A stretch of DNA of 64,000 nt from Xiphophorus maculatus (taxonomy: Eukaryota; Chordata; Actinopteri; Cyprinodontiformes; Poeciliidae), in assembly GCF_002775205.1 (NCBI RefSeq), contig NC_036443.1:15201373-15265372 (forward strand). The letters are read 5' to 3'. Positions 26,728 through 39,259 of this stretch are shown in pieces; position 1 is the stretch's first letter, and each line of letters begins with the position of its first letter. The notes below the pieces were generated by a model, which saw only the letters and a program-made list of their open reading frames with translations, had not been told where the DNA came from and ran no database searches. Made by a program: the position numbers and the translations under genes.

Positions 26728-27330
26728 ACGTGCGGTCAGGGGAGGCAAGTGAGACAGAGTCTCACCTGTCATAATGGAAAAATATAATGATAAAATGATT
26801 TATATTGCTATTTTTCACCCTGTGGTTTGTACTGTAAAGTATTAGCTTAACAAATTTTGATTATTTTTCCTTCAAAATCGCTGAATTTTTGCATTTTCCC
26901 ATTCAAATGCTTGGAAGCGCAGCTGGTGAGGCAGCATCGCGCTGACCCTCACCTTGGATTGCGCAACCTCTCGCTTACTGCCATTCTATGAGAGCATGCT
27001 CCTCCTGTCTGTACGTCGCCAATAAAGTGGTTAAAAAACATTTAATATATGAACTGATTTTCCATAATTTAGCTTATGTATATAATGTACATTGCTTTTT
27101 GTCACCAACTCTGTGTGTAACGTGTTTCGTGTGCTGAGGAGCGATCAGAAACTGCAGACAACTTATTCGAGGTGAGGCAGGCAGTTTTCTTGCCTCATGG
27201 CAGGGGGCGCTCATGATCCCAGACATTGTGACTCCACAACTGCAGAGTAAGAGACAGTAATAGCGAGCTAGCCATACAGTAAAGTGCAGCGAAATATTTA
27301 TAGATTTCTCCTCGTACCACATCAATCACT
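26728..27330. repeat. Unclassified interspersed repeat
   Basis: Starts 'gtgacgtgcggtcaggggag' 'gcaagtgagacagagtctcacctg', a repeat start seen widely in fish genomes. The right boundary is unclear. It is preceded by a TA-rich tract (26680-26725). Confidence 0.35.
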
Positions 27331-27576
27331 TATTAATAATCGCAAAATAAACATTAAGCCTAAACCCATACCACTGCAACAGACTGAATGTTCTGCTCTT
27401 TGTGTGGGAAATATTTCAGTATTTTTTTAGGGGCGTTGCTGTCAGTTGCTATGGCAATAAGTCTGTGCCATAGCACAGACTGGCCAATGCAAAGAGTGAG
27501 AAAGATGTGGTTTTGAGATTACTAACAGATGTTCTTTGTTGTGTTGCTTGCAGAAAAAGTGTATAGAGCGTGCAAC

Positions 27577-28330
27577 CTAGATAGATAGACAGATAAGATA
27601 GATAAGTCTTTATTGTCATTGTCACAAGAACAACGAAATTGAAAAAGTGCCATCAGTCAGTGCATATGCTTAAAAACAAAAAAATAACTGTCTCACAATT
27701 CACATACAATGTAAGAAATAACAAATAACTGGAAAAAAAACAAACAAAAAAAACTAATAAATAAGAATAGCCACATTCTCACATATATCATTCATGATGA
27801 TTAATGTTTGTTTTTGATTGCATTTAGTTTTGTTATTGCTATCGGGTAAAAACTGTCTCTGAGACGGTTGGTTCTTGTTCTGATTGCTCTGTATCTTCTG
27901 CCTGAAGGCAGCAGTGTGAACAGAGAATGTCCGGGGTGAGAAGTGTCCTTTGTGATGTGTTGTGCTTTTCTTAGACAGCGGTCGCTGTGCAGGTCCTCCA
28001 GTGAGGGGAGAGGGCAGCCAATGATTTTCTGGGCTGTATTCACAACCCTTTGGAGAGCTTTCCTTTGAGCCGTAGTGCTGCTGTTATACCATACGCAGAT
28101 ACAGTAAGTCAGTATGCTCTCTATGGAGCACTTGTAGAAGGACACCAGCAGCTTCTCCTTGATGTTGTTCCTCCTGAGAACCCTCAGGAAATACAGTCTC
28201 TGCTGGGCCTTTTTTATCAGCTCGAAGGTGTTCATGTTCCATGTGAGGCCCTGCTCCATGTGGACCCCCAGGAAACGGAAATCAGCTACCCTCTCCACAC
28301 ATTCATATATCCACAACCTGTGCTGCTGCT
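27577..28330 (-). mobile_element. 5'-truncated L2-like LINE with reverse-transcriptase C terminus
   Basis: The minus strand encodes about 171 residues of the end of a LINE ORF2: FRFLGVHMEQGLTWNMNTFE, KKAQQRLYFLRVLRRNNIKE, SFYKCSIESILTYCICVWY, QRKALQRVVNTAQKIIG, SHPGHSLFTLLPSGRRYRAI and TNRLRDSFYPIAI. These are characteristic of L2/CR1-clade elements. The 3' UTR follows to 27607 and ends in a short ATAG-type tetranucleotide tail. The 5' end is truncated near 28330. The coding part is intact over this length, so the insertion is fairly recent. Confidence 0.8.
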
Positions 28331-28699
28331 GTGAGTGACTAGCAGTTAATTTGATGTCACTTTATTATAAGACTTAAAATGAGTGATATCAGCAAGTTTA
28401 TTTTGAATTAAAGCATTTCTGTCCTTAAGATTTTCTGGCTAAAGCAGGTTAACATTATAGAATAAGACACATTATATCCATTATATCAAATCTGATAAAA
28501 TGCCACTGCAACCTACCACTCATATGGACGCACACTAACGAAATCACAAAACCACCCTCAAACACCACGTCCACTGACCTGCACGGCTTCTCATACAATG
28601 TTTTGAAAAAAAAAGAAATACCATCCACAAATGGCTGCGCCACCTGGTTGTGAAACTAGGAACTACAACATGGCCTTCAGAATAGCCACCCCCAAACTT

Positions 28700-30545
28700 G
28701 CAGTTTGCAGTTTAAAGCTCACAGTCAGATAAGGCGGCTCACTGGTCGTATGTACATGTGGTCTTTCACCTTGACCTCTGCGGTCCTGATCAAGCCATCA
28801 GCTCCCGGGAATACTCTGCTGATCTCTCCAATAGGCCATGAGGCTCTGGGGAGTTGGGGATCCACTATCGTCACCACAGTACCCAACTGGATAGGAGAAG
28901 TGTCCTTTTGCCACTTTGACCGAGTCTGTAATGTAGGCAGGTGGTGACGTATGAACTGTGTCCAGAAACGATTTGATAACACTTGACAGGTCCTCCAATG
29001 TCGCTGTCCAATGAGCTCTGAGTCATGGTATAACACTTGGGGTAGCAATAAACGTCATCAGCAACATATTTGGGGTAATGGGGTCTGAGTCGGCTAGATC
29101 TGATGATACGTACTCCAAAGATTTCAAATTGAGCATTCCCTCAATCTCGATCAGCACTGTTTGCAGGATTTCTTCTGGTAAACTTGCGAGCCTATTGTGG
29201 ATTTCAGGGCTGCTTTTATGGATCTGATTTCCCGCTCCCAGGATCCTCCAAAGTGGGGAGCACTGGGAGGATTAAATCGAAACGTGATTTGATGTTCTGC
29301 TAATTGGGATTACAAGGAGGGGTGTAGAGCATTAAAGGATTCCTGCAGCTCTTTCTCTCCTCTGCGAAAATTAGTTCCTTGGTCGCAGAGTATCTCAGTT
29401 GGTTTATCATGACGAAAGACAAATCTTCTTAATGCCATGAGAAATGAGTCAGAACTGAGGATAGACAGCACCTCAATACGAATGGCACGAGTTGTCAAGC
29501 ATTTGAAGAGCAGGTCCCAGCGTTTTTCAGTTCGCCGACCAACGTTCACTTGCATTGGACCAAAACAGTCGATTCGTGTTGAAAAGAAGGCTGGCTGGTT
29601 CAGTCGAAGGCGTGCAATGGGAAGGTCTGCCACCTTTGGATTGACAGGTTGAGCTCTCCATTTCTGGCACTCGGGGCAACAGCACTGTTCACTCCTTATG
29701 GCTTCACGGCTCCTAAGAATCCAGTATTTCCTTCTCAACTCGGCAAACAATCCCTCTGCTCCTGGGTGCTTTAAATCTCTGTCAACCTGTCGAATGAGTA
29801 TTTTAGTGACAGGATGTTTTGGGTCCAAGACTACTGGATGAGTCATAGCAGGTTCAAAATCATTACAACGTCTAAGTCTGCCACCTACTCTGATGAGTTG
29901 GAGTGACTTGTCATATTCCAGAGCCAGGGTGACTAAACGACTGGACGGTGGACGGTGGTTCCCAGTGGTCAACCACTGGATCTCATCTGGGAGATTGTCT
30001 CTTTGAGCAGATTTCAGGAGAGTAAGTTCAGCCTCTTTGTAGTTCTCTGCTGTGAGGTTGTCACCAGTTGACCCCTGAAGGCATTTGGCAGTTTCCTTTA
30101 AGAGGTCATTAAAACCGGTAAATTTCTGTGCATCTGGGAGCAGACAGGGTTCAGAGGTTACAACCAAGCAAGTTGCTGATACGCTGCTCCTCAGCAAAGT
30201 TGGCGCATGGTGTACTTGGATGCTCCGGCCACTGGTCCTGCGGTAGCTGCAGAAATGATGGTCCACATGCCCACCGGGACTGGCATGTGAGGTCTCGCAG
30301 TCTTTCGCCCCTAGTTAGATCATCTGCGGGGTTGTCAGATGTTGTCACATACTGCCAAGCCCAGCTATCTGTCAGTTCTTGGATTTCAGCTATTCGAGTT
30401 CCTACGAATACCTTGACATGGCAGGAATCTGACTGAATCCATGTTAGGACGGTGGTGGAATCCGTCCACAACACCACTTTGGATAATGGTAGGGTGAGCT
30501 CTTTGAACAGAAGAGTTGAAACTTTATCTGCATCAGCTGCTGCTT
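28700..30545 (-). mobile_element. BEL/Pao LTR retrotransposon pol remnant
   Basis: On the minus strand the 3' part of a pol gene is recognisable, in order: an RNase H end (30477-30150, WTDSTTVLTWIQSDS), a linker, an integrase zinc-binding region with HPGAEGLFAELRRKYW and CPECQKWRAQP (29800-29600), an integrase core with FSTRIDCFGPMQVN and CDQGTNF, and the C-terminal domain typical of BEL/Pao integrases (29048-28725). The 29310-30266 block is open for 318 residues, but frame breaks separate it from both neighbours. No LTR pair was found. It lies just 5' of b4galnt1 in the opposite orientation. Confidence 0.8.
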
Positions 30546-30856
30546 TTTACAAATATATTTACACTGAACAGCTATGGTAAAGTCTTATTTGTGGTCCATT
30601 CACTGATAAAAAAAAAAAAAACATGAGATTTTTGGTTTCAGGCTATCAGGTTACCAGCAGGCTAAGTCAGTTGTGAAATCTTCTAGTTCCCCTACACTAG
30701 CAGATTTCCAGCAAGTGAAACTCGTCCCTAGGAGAGAAATTTCCTCTTTATAGGGAGGGAAGTTACAATCCTGCTTTGTAAAACAATATAATGTCATCTA
30801 TCTCCGTTTATGTGTTTCTGTCATGTCATTTTGATATTCCTGTCATTTTTCTCCAG

Positions 30857-33800
30857 ATGCGTTTTAACTGCAGATGGGGCCTTAAAGTGATTCCATTTCT
30901 TGTTTTGTTGCTAATTGTCCTCTATTACTTCTGGAGCCCTTCAAACACCTTAGGAGTCAATATACAACTAAGACAAGGCAGTCGAATCCAAAAACTGCTC
31001 ATTGAGAAAAGTCAAAGCATCATAACAGATTACTCTGACATTCCCTACAAGATCAAAGAAAATGTGGCAAGGTGTCAGTATTATTACTTTTTTCTTTAAC
31101 TGTAAATTCATCTTTTCATCCTTGCTAATTTTCTTCAACTTTTCCCACAGTCATTTGTCTCAGAACGCATGTGTGTGCCAGGCCGGAGAGGAAACCTTTC
31201 ATTTACCATTCTCCAATCTACTCTTCCCTCGTGTTTGGGCTCACAACCTCCAGCAGGCGTTCTTAGAAATACAATCTGATCCTGAGAGTGTACAGCAACA
31301 GAGAGCAGAGGAGTACCACCAGTTTTTGAGAAGGTAAAAATCCAGATAAGAGTACTGTGACCATACCCTTCTCTTATCTCAGTGCGCAATGTGGGCGCTG
31401 AAGAATTTGGGATCTAATTTAAACTTGTTTAAACAAACCAGTTGTTGTGGAAAAATATTAACAGTTTGATCCGTGGATCAAGTGAGTGAGCTGGAGTCAC
31501 TTTGAAAGTGAAAGTATTTCAAAGAGCATCAATAAGTCGATACGTATTGTTGTTGCGCAACACCCCCCCCCTCCTTTCTGTCTCTACTCTCTCACTCTCT
31601 GCTTCCTCTTCTGAGAGGGGAGATGTGCTACCAGCTCTCCATCTAACGGGTTAATTGAGTTTCCTAAATCTGCCGGGATTTACCCTGTCCAGAACTGAAG
31701 TAAACTCTGTTTAAGCTGGTTTCGAGAAACGATTCGCCTGGTTTCTGACGGCCAACATCCAGGTGTCCCACCCTTCTTCCCCCTGTGAATTAGCCAGACT
31801 GAGCAGCCTACAGCCAACTAGTTTCACAGAGCACACCTGTTAACGGTCGCTCGTTCTCTATTTTACAACTTGCATTTGTTATTGAACCAGGTAGGTTTTA
31901 GTGACTCGGGCGAGTCCCAAGGATGACGTTTTAAATTTGGGCTACCAGCAACCTAAAAACATTTTAAACTTTTTCCTCTCCAGAATCAAACATCACAGCT
32001 ATTTTACAACCATCAAAGAACTTTAAGGTGACTCATTAACTGAATGTCCACAACATCTTTTAGATTTTCTTTATGCTAAATATTTTATTAGTAAGGCAGT
32101 TTTGCAAGGGTCAGTACAGCTTAATTCAGTAGCAGAAATAATCAAATAAGTAAAATCAATCATCTAGTCTATCTTTCCCTACTGCTGACACTGAGAACTA
32201 AAAAAGGAACCTTTGAGAGAGACGGACGGAGCCTGGCGCCTCGAACCCCAGACCTGGCACGACGACGAAGAAGGTGCTGCAGCAGGAGGAAGACGCCGAT
32301 CGATGAAGGCCAGGATCTCCGCAGGTCTGATGATGAAGAAGGTGTTGCAGCAGGAGGAAGACGCCGATCGATGAAGGCCAGGATCTCCGCAGGTCTGATG
32401 ATGAAGAAGGTGTTGCAGCAGGAGGAAGATGTTGATCGGCGAAGGCAGGAATCTCTGTAGGTCTGATGAGCTTCTTCTCCGCATGGATGGTGAGGTCACA
32501 CAGGACTTGGTGCTGGCAGGAAGGAAGGCACCAGTTCTTCTTCTTTGTCTTTGCCTTTGTCTTCATCTTTGTCTTTGGGGTCTGAACCCAGCCGATGAGA
32601 GAAGTGCGATTTGAAGCCACAGGTTGTGGGGCTGACGGGTTGGTCCCCATGGCCGGACAGTCTTCGGCTCCGTGGCCCCGGCTCTTCTTCAGCTGCAGAG
32701 TTCTTTGTCCATCTCTTGGCTCGAAGCTGCCCGGAGGATCCAACGAACGGTTCCTCTTTTGCACTCACCTTTTATAGGGTTTCTTTGGCTAGCACTGTTG
32801 CTGGGCTTGTTTCATTGGCTGACTGCTCAGATGATTTCATATCCATCACTGTCTTACAGACATTATGTCCTGATGTCTGTGCTAATGTCTCAGAGTTGCT
32901 CAACCTCCTGTCCATTGCCTGCACAACCTTTCACCTACTCTCTAAATAAGGCGTTGATCATCTCTGCTCTCCTGTTAGTTCCTTGCCTTTCACCTTTCAC
33001 CTACTCTCTACCTCCAACATATCAGTGATGTTTAATTGCAGTTACACCTTTTACACCATTTCAAGTTCAATGTCAAAATCACATTTATGTCACATTTATT
33101 TTCTTTAGCTTCTCTGATCTAGCATTCATTTATAATTTTATAACCATAACTTATATCACATTTATTTTCTTCAGCTTCTCTGATTTATCATTCATTTATG
33201 ATTTTATAACCATAACTTATTAATTATACTTATTATAATCTTAATGTGAGTTATTACAGATGTTTTTCTGAAAAGAAACCAAGAATAATACATGATTCTA
33301 ATTATTTGATGCCAAAGTTACAGTTACTTGTTTTTCTTGTAACTGTTCCCACAAATGTTCGTGTAAATATTATTACAAGTAAACCAATATTAATATAAGT
33401 ATTTTACTTTGAATCTTATCAAATTACTCAAAATGTTTTAGATTTCATTCTTTAAAACTTTCATGATTTAAAATAAGAAATAGTCTCAGCTATTTTTTAT
33501 AAATCTGCAGGCTGGAACTTACTTCCTCTTTTTCCAGGAAACCTGCTTTTCTTGCTTCATGACTCTCTCTGACTGACTATGATTTCTTATGATTAAATAG
33601 AGAAAAGTAGAATTAAAGCAAAGTTTGCATGAGACAAAAACAACACACACAACCAGATTTATTTTATTGACACTTAAGTCTACTGTTGGGCCTAGATATC
33701 ACTTGAGTGATTCATTTTAAAGATAACTTTATTTATTATTACTGTTAAACTAACTTTATTGACACTTAAGTCTACTGTTGGGCCTTGATGTCACTTGAGT

Positions 33801-36800
33801 GATTCATTTTAAAGATAACTTTATTTATTATTACTGTTAAACTAAAATCTCCAGCATGGGGAAGTGGGATGAGCTCGGATTTTCTTGACAGTATCTTTTC
33901 ATCTTTCAGATTGCAGCTTTCTGTGATAGACTGTCTGGCTTTGCAGCAAGCAGCTACTCTCACAATGAAAGCCACAAGTTTTTTTCAGAGCTATTTAAAC
34001 GTTTCCTCCAATACCACAAATTGAGCACTGATCTATGAAGCTCACACAAATAGCTCTTAATCATAGGGACATAAAAAAACAGGCTGCTGGTCATTAACAA
34101 TTAACACTTCATCCCAAGGACATTGGAAAAGTTGGAAAAGAAATCTGACTTTTGAGTAATTCAACACTTAAATTATCTTTTTTTTTTCTTTACAACACCA
34201 AAAGTAAGCTTTGTGTTGCTATCCAAGAAGTAGGATATCCAAGGGTTTTAATTGGTCAAATAATGAAGAAAGTAGAAAATTGTTCTTTTGTCTATTATTT
34301 TAGATAAAGGAACTTTATTGCATGTCATTATTTTATTAACCTGATCAGTTAATCGTACTGCTTTACACTAGTAATTGATGGAAATGCTTGAGTCATATGT
34401 AACTTTCTGTGCCCTGTGTGGATGTACGTATTTCTGCTATCAGTGTGGAAGCATCAGCAGGCTAACTGCATTACTTTGTAAAAAAGAGATCAGCCTGGTG
34501 AACTCAAGAGTAGCTTCAGTCACAACAACCTGTTTTTTCCCATTTGCCTTTGCGTGCAGGTCCCATACTGCAGCAGATATGCTCATCATTGCCGAGGCTG
34601 ACAATCCTCTTCAGTATCCAACCCAAGGTGTGAAGGTGCAACCCCTCAAAACAATCATCATCCCAGGTAATAATACTTAATTACATGTGGTAGTGTCAGA
34701 AACTGTGGTATAAGCAGTTCACCATAATATCCAATCTTGAGTTTACTAGTGAACATCTTCTGCTCCATTAATGCGTTCCATCCACATCACCACTCTCTCC
34801 ACAGGTCTGGGTCTAAGGCTGGAAGGCAGAAGCAGCTATATGGTAACTTTTTTGTTGTTTGTTTTTTACACAGATTGTCTAATGTGGCTAATACTTATAA
34901 AAAGAAATCTTGTCTAAAAACAGGTAAATTTGACAGCGACAATGGGGACTTTTGACGTTGCTGCCACAGTGGACGGGGTCTTTCTAAAAGGAATGGGTGA
35001 AAAGCACATTTCACTGTTGAGTCCAGCTCTCTATGCTCTGAACAGGCAGCTCCAGTTTGTCACATATACCAACATCATATTTCATCCGATGACATCAGAC
35101 CTAGGTAAAGTTCACGTTTTAACACCATGACACTGTATCAGGAGCGATTTTTAAAACAAAATGTAGGAAAGATTCCAAATCGAAAGAAAACTTCCTCTTT
35201 TTCTTGGCCCAAGTAATAACGAATTCTCATTCTTGCTTTTTTTTGGTGCTTTTTATCTCGGTTTTCTTTTTTTAGACTGTATCATTTCCTTCAGGGTGGG
35301 ACTTAGATTTGTTGTCTGAGTGCCAAATTGAGGCCCAGCACATTTACTTCCACATGCGCAGCATTGCGGCTTTCGCTAAGATTCTGAACTTGATATATAT
35401 GAAACTTTTATAGAAATTGCTTTGTGTTTATTTCAAATGTAATTGACATGGAGATGGAAAAGAAAGATGCTTAGAGAGAATACAAGGCAATTGAGAATCC
35501 TAAGCATTTAAACAACATTAACACATTTTCAAGAGACGTCTCAAGGAATTGAGTGCAACAATTTTTAAAATGTCTACAAATAATTTTCACCCCTCAGATG
35601 TTTTCATATTTAGTTGCGTTTATGAGTAAAACAATTGTCAATGTAATCTGACTGATATAAAAGTTAAAACACATCTTTACAATACATTGTGTAAAATAAG
35701 TGTTTGCATGAATTTTAACTGACTTCATAATTGAGCAGCTATTTGTATGCTACAGCTAACAGTCTCACATTTGGTGAAAAAGAAGACCCGAGAGTACATC
35801 ACTGTAAACATCAGCGGCAACATCATGATCTGGGAATGTTTCAATACCAAACCCTGCAGGGTTTGTTAATGTAGAGGGAAACATGTATGCAGAAACGGTT
35901 CACCATAGCTAAGATGATAATCTGATTGGTTACAAGATTTTGAGATGTGTACACTTTGCTCTAAATTTTTGACCACCATACTAACTATGCAGGAAATATG
36001 AGGAAGAATAATTTGCTGTGCCTTCAATTCTTTATTAAGCTCATTGCCTCTTATGTACTTTCACTTATCAGCTTTTGCTTCATCCGGCAGTTCAGTTTGT
36101 GACTGAAGGCCACGAGTCATTTTTCACCATCAAGGTTGGACACAGAGTCGTTCCGAAACTTTACAACTCTGGACAAAGTAAAGGTTTGTGAGCACATATT
36201 GTATTTCATTAACAATTTATAGTAGAACGCATTTTATCATGTTTATTATTTGCTTTGTTTCTGTTGTCACTCAGGGTACAACATTACCTCTCTGGTTACC
36301 ATCGCTACCAAGACCTTTTTGCGCTACGACAAGCTCAAAGATCTCATCGCCAGCATAAGGGAGTTTTATCCCACCATCCTCATAATTATAGCGGATGATA
36401 ACGAACACACCCAACCAGTGACCGGCCCTCATATTGAGCAATACATTATGCCATTTGGAAAGGTAAAATGTTTGCTTGATCCTATGTTGTGGTAAAAGTA
36501 TAATGATTCAGTCAAAGTAACTCAATTTCTCTTTGTAGGGTTGGTTTGCAGGAAGAAATCTGGCAGTGTCTCAAGTGACCACCAAGTATGTGCTCTGGGT
36601 GGACGACGATTTTATCTTTACTGCAAACACCAAGCTGGAAAAGATGGTGGACATCCTGGAGAAAACCACACTGGATCTGGTAAGTTGATCAAAACAAATC
36701 AGCTGCTCTGATTTGGTAATTTGTTATATTTCTTATTGCATACTTTCAAAGCCTTCTTTCAACCCTTCAAACCTGGGCAATACACCGGCCCAGATTAGAG

Positions 36801-38350
36801 GGCTGGTGTATTGCCGGCCCTCTAATTGCAAACCTCAATTTCTGTACTTCATGTCAGGTCATTTGCCCTATACACACCTACTGTAGAGGAATTTGGTTGT
36901 TTTCCAGTAAACATTTATAAATAGAAATATCATGCTTTGTAAAATCTTGTTGTGGATTCATTATCCTGTCTTTTTTCTTGTCAGTGTATATTTGTGTTTA
37001 AAAAATATAAATTACACCACTGACTAGTATATTTAAGAAAGATCAAAGGGCTTAGATCTATGTAATTACTACCTGTCTGTTGAATCCATATGAATCTCAA
37101 ACTGTTAGGAGGCCAAGAGTCAAGTCACAACTTTCTTTCTGATCTCTGACTAGGTAACCATCTAGGTATTAACACTTCTTAAGAAGTTAATGATTTTGTA
37201 CTTGAATTAAAATACAAACTTCCACATTCTCACACCCACCTACAGCTTCCTACTGTGGAACATAGAAATTTCCTCACAATAATGTGAGTTATTTACAAGA
37301 AAATACTAATACGTGAGCACGGTGGGAAGGGGGGGCAGAAAAACAGTACTTTCCCAGACAATGTGGAAGACTTGACAGGTATGGCTTGTTGTTGGGTATC
37401 TGAAAGTTATGACTCAAGTCAAACAGTTTAAAATGTGGTCTGTGGTCTAACATGCGGTCTAAACATGTGTTTAGGCCATAACGTAAATGGCCTAAATGGT
37501 TTTGGAGCCGCCATAAACCGTACTTATGCTTGCTTGATGGAGTTCATTCTGTATAAGGCAATAGACAGAGACATCTGCATGTCGCCACTAATAATTTATA
37601 TTAGATGACTCAACAAGGTGTAAAAGTGTCATATCTTAGCCTATACAAAGTCAAGTGGGGTATAAGATGAACAAATAAACGCGATATTCAGATAGTGTGC
37701 ACTGACCCTACCAGACTGTCAACCGTTTCTTGCTATTTTTTTTCCTTTTTTTATTTTGAGAATAAAACAACAAAATAAAAAAAGTGAACATATTTATCTC
37801 TTTTTTCTCACAAATGTCAGGTTGGTGGTGCAGTGAGAGAGTTTACTGGTTACACTGCCACATACCGTCACACCATTTCAGTGGAAGAAGGCGGAAAGGA
37901 AGGCGACTGTTTAAATATGAGGAACGGATTCCACCATGCTGTTGAGGGATTTCCCAACTGTGTAGTAGCAGACGCCGTCATCAACTTCTTCATGGCTCGA
38001 ACTGACAAAGTTCGGCAAGTTGGCTTTGACCCGCGCCTGTCAAGAACAGGCCATCTAGGTTAGAGGCCATTAAATATGTTAATATCTTAGAGTAAAGCTT
38101 TAAATACATGCATAACTTATTTTTGCCTTTCATTTCTGCAGAGTTTTTTGTAGATGCTCTGGGCACCATGCACGTCGGCTCCTGCAGTGACGTCATCATT
38201 AACCATGCATCAAAGATCAAGCTGCCATGGACTAAAACAGAAACACAGAAGGCCTATGAACAGTTTCGATACTCTTCTAGAAATACGGGTCTTAACCATA
38301 ATGAGATCTTTTACTTTAAGAACAGATTCAAGTGCATGACCAGTCAATAA
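30857..38350 (+). CDS. b4galnt1: Beta-1,4-N-acetylgalactosaminyltransferase 1 (GM2/GD2 synthase)
   Basis: Transfers GalNAc to GM3, GD3 and related lipids to form GM2/GD2, in the Golgi. Exons: 30857-31071, 31151-31333, 34560-34666, 34805-34842, 34924-35104, 36091-36183, 36275-36462, 36539-36679, 37821-38058 and 38142-38350 (1593 nt, 530 residues; human enzyme 533). All junctions are GT-AG with matching phases. Type II topology: membrane helix at about residues 8-26 ([19 protein letters not shown]). The GT-A domain starts near [11 protein letters not shown] and includes the DDD metal site at 357-359 (VLWVDDDF), PFGKGWFAGRN and the conserved C-terminal [19 protein letters not shown]. The start ATG follows an acceptor directly, so a 5' UTR exon lies upstream, possibly beyond the BEL/Pao insertion. 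Intron 2 (3.2 kb) is filled with repeats. An AATAAA at 38743 ends the gene. Confidence 0.95.
32272..32470. repeat. Minisatellite, three 68-bp units, in b4galnt1 intron 2
   Basis: The unit begins ggtg(c/t)tgcagcaggaggaaga and ends caggtctgatgatgaagaa. The first two copies (from 32272 and 32340) are almost identical; the third (from 32408) is diverged and truncated. Long minus-strand frames across 32180-32770 come from this composition and are not judged coding. The surrounding 31480-33040 block differs in composition from its flanks and may be an unclassified insertion. Confidence 0.75.
33090..33228. repeat. Tandem duplication of about 66 bp, two copies
   Basis: Copy 1 begins 'tcacatttattttctttagc' near 33090 and copy 2 'tcacatttattttcttcagc' near 33156. 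Both continue through 'ttctctgat' and 'ttataaccataactta' with a few substitutions. Confidence 0.8.
33655..33845. repeat. Tandem duplication of about 92 bp, two copies
   Basis: Two adjacent copies begin 'tttattgacacttaagtcta' (about 33661 and 33753) and continue to 'attattactgttaaacta', differing at only a couple of positions ('ctagatatc' against 'cttgatgtc'). A recent slippage or unequal-exchange event inside b4galnt1 intron 2. Confidence 0.85.
35560..36000. repeat. Degenerate DNA-element remnant in b4galnt1 intron 5
   Basis: Phrases such as 'tcacccctcagatgttttca' and 'aacatcatgatctgggaatg' resemble an old fish DNA-transposon family also hinted at 43390-43690, 47160-47560 and 57130-58540. 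Boundaries are unclear. Confidence 0.25.
36775..36826. repeat. Overlapping short hairpins in b4galnt1 intron 8
   Basis: GGCAATACACCGGCCC is followed after 8 nt by its near-complement (GGGCTGGTGTATTGCC). ATTAGAGGGC (36794-36803) is complemented by GCCCTCTAAT (36817-36826). The two stem-loops overlap and are mutually exclusive. Confidence 0.75.
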
Positions 38351-38742
38351 AAATACACTTCCACTGGTTTCATGAAAACAAATAGTTGTTGCTCTTGGTT
38401 AAGAGATATTTTGTTTTTTCTGCTGACAACCAGATTTATTTTTTATTTTATTTTTTTTTATACCACCTGTTGTGATGTTAACAATCCAGCCGGTTCTTGT
38501 TGTTTGAAACAATCCTCATTTTTTGCAATTTGTTTACTGTTTTCACATGTTTTCTTTTGAAGTTTACATTTGAATTTGTAAGGTACAATGCTGATGATAA
38601 TTGCACTGAGCTAGTAATTTGAATTTCAGATCAGTTTTAACTTTGTGTTGTTAATATGTATTTTTGTGTGTAAATGGGCTATTATAAGTTGTCATGATGC
38701 ATTGATCCTGCAGAGGAGGGAATGTATTTAATTTGTACACAA

Positions 38743-38748
38743 AATAAA
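38743..38748 (+). terminator. b4galnt1: b4galnt1 polyadenylation signal AATAAA
   Basis: Canonical AATAAA about 390 bp after the stop codon, with a TG-rich stretch following ('aaacttgttgtctttatg'). Confidence 0.7.
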
Positions 38749-38912
38749 TGGAAAAAGAAAATGCTAAACTTGTTGTCTTTATGTTAACTCAAGTTACAGA
38801 TTTTGTTATAGTGTCTATACAGGTTGCAACAATAATGAACATTTCTTGTGACACATTTATAATAGCACAAGTAGTTTTTAGTCTACTGCCTCATTTAACT
38901 AATTATTAATTA

Positions 38913-39005
38913 ATGACCTTTGGTTTCCCAGGATGTATGTAAAACATCCCGGGATGCATGTAAAACATCCTGGGTTTTACATACATCCCGGGAAACCAAA
39001 GGTCA
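38913..39005. repeat. Large inverted repeat, 32-bp arms, one mismatch
   Basis: The left arm 38913-38944 (starting tgacctttggtttccc) is the complement of 38974-39005 except at one base. The 29-nt middle contains a further copy of the arm's inner part (catcccgggatgcatgtaaa). It lies about 170 bp downstream of the b4galnt1 polyadenylation signal. No transposon target duplication was noticed. Confidence 0.9.
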
Positions 39006-39259
39006 CCCGGGACCACAGCGGGACGGGTATGTAAAATGAGCACATTTTCTTTTTCTATTTTTATTTTACATGCTTAAGTTTCACTACAGTCAGGTAACAC
39101 TGTTATCATACATAAATAATAAATATGTTTATTATTTATGATGATAATTTCCAGAAAATGTCACAAAAGTCCACATTGGACTCTTATTCCCAATTCATCA
39201 AGTTATTTGTTTTCTTACATCATGTAAAAATGTCAGATTTCCAAATGTTTTTATTATGT

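Noticed and set aside
32179..32768. Overlapping frames of 90-188 codons on the minus strand of b4galnt1 intron 2
   Set aside because: Composition is driven by a 68-bp minisatellite and low-complexity DNA; several frames are open at once and none has a domain.
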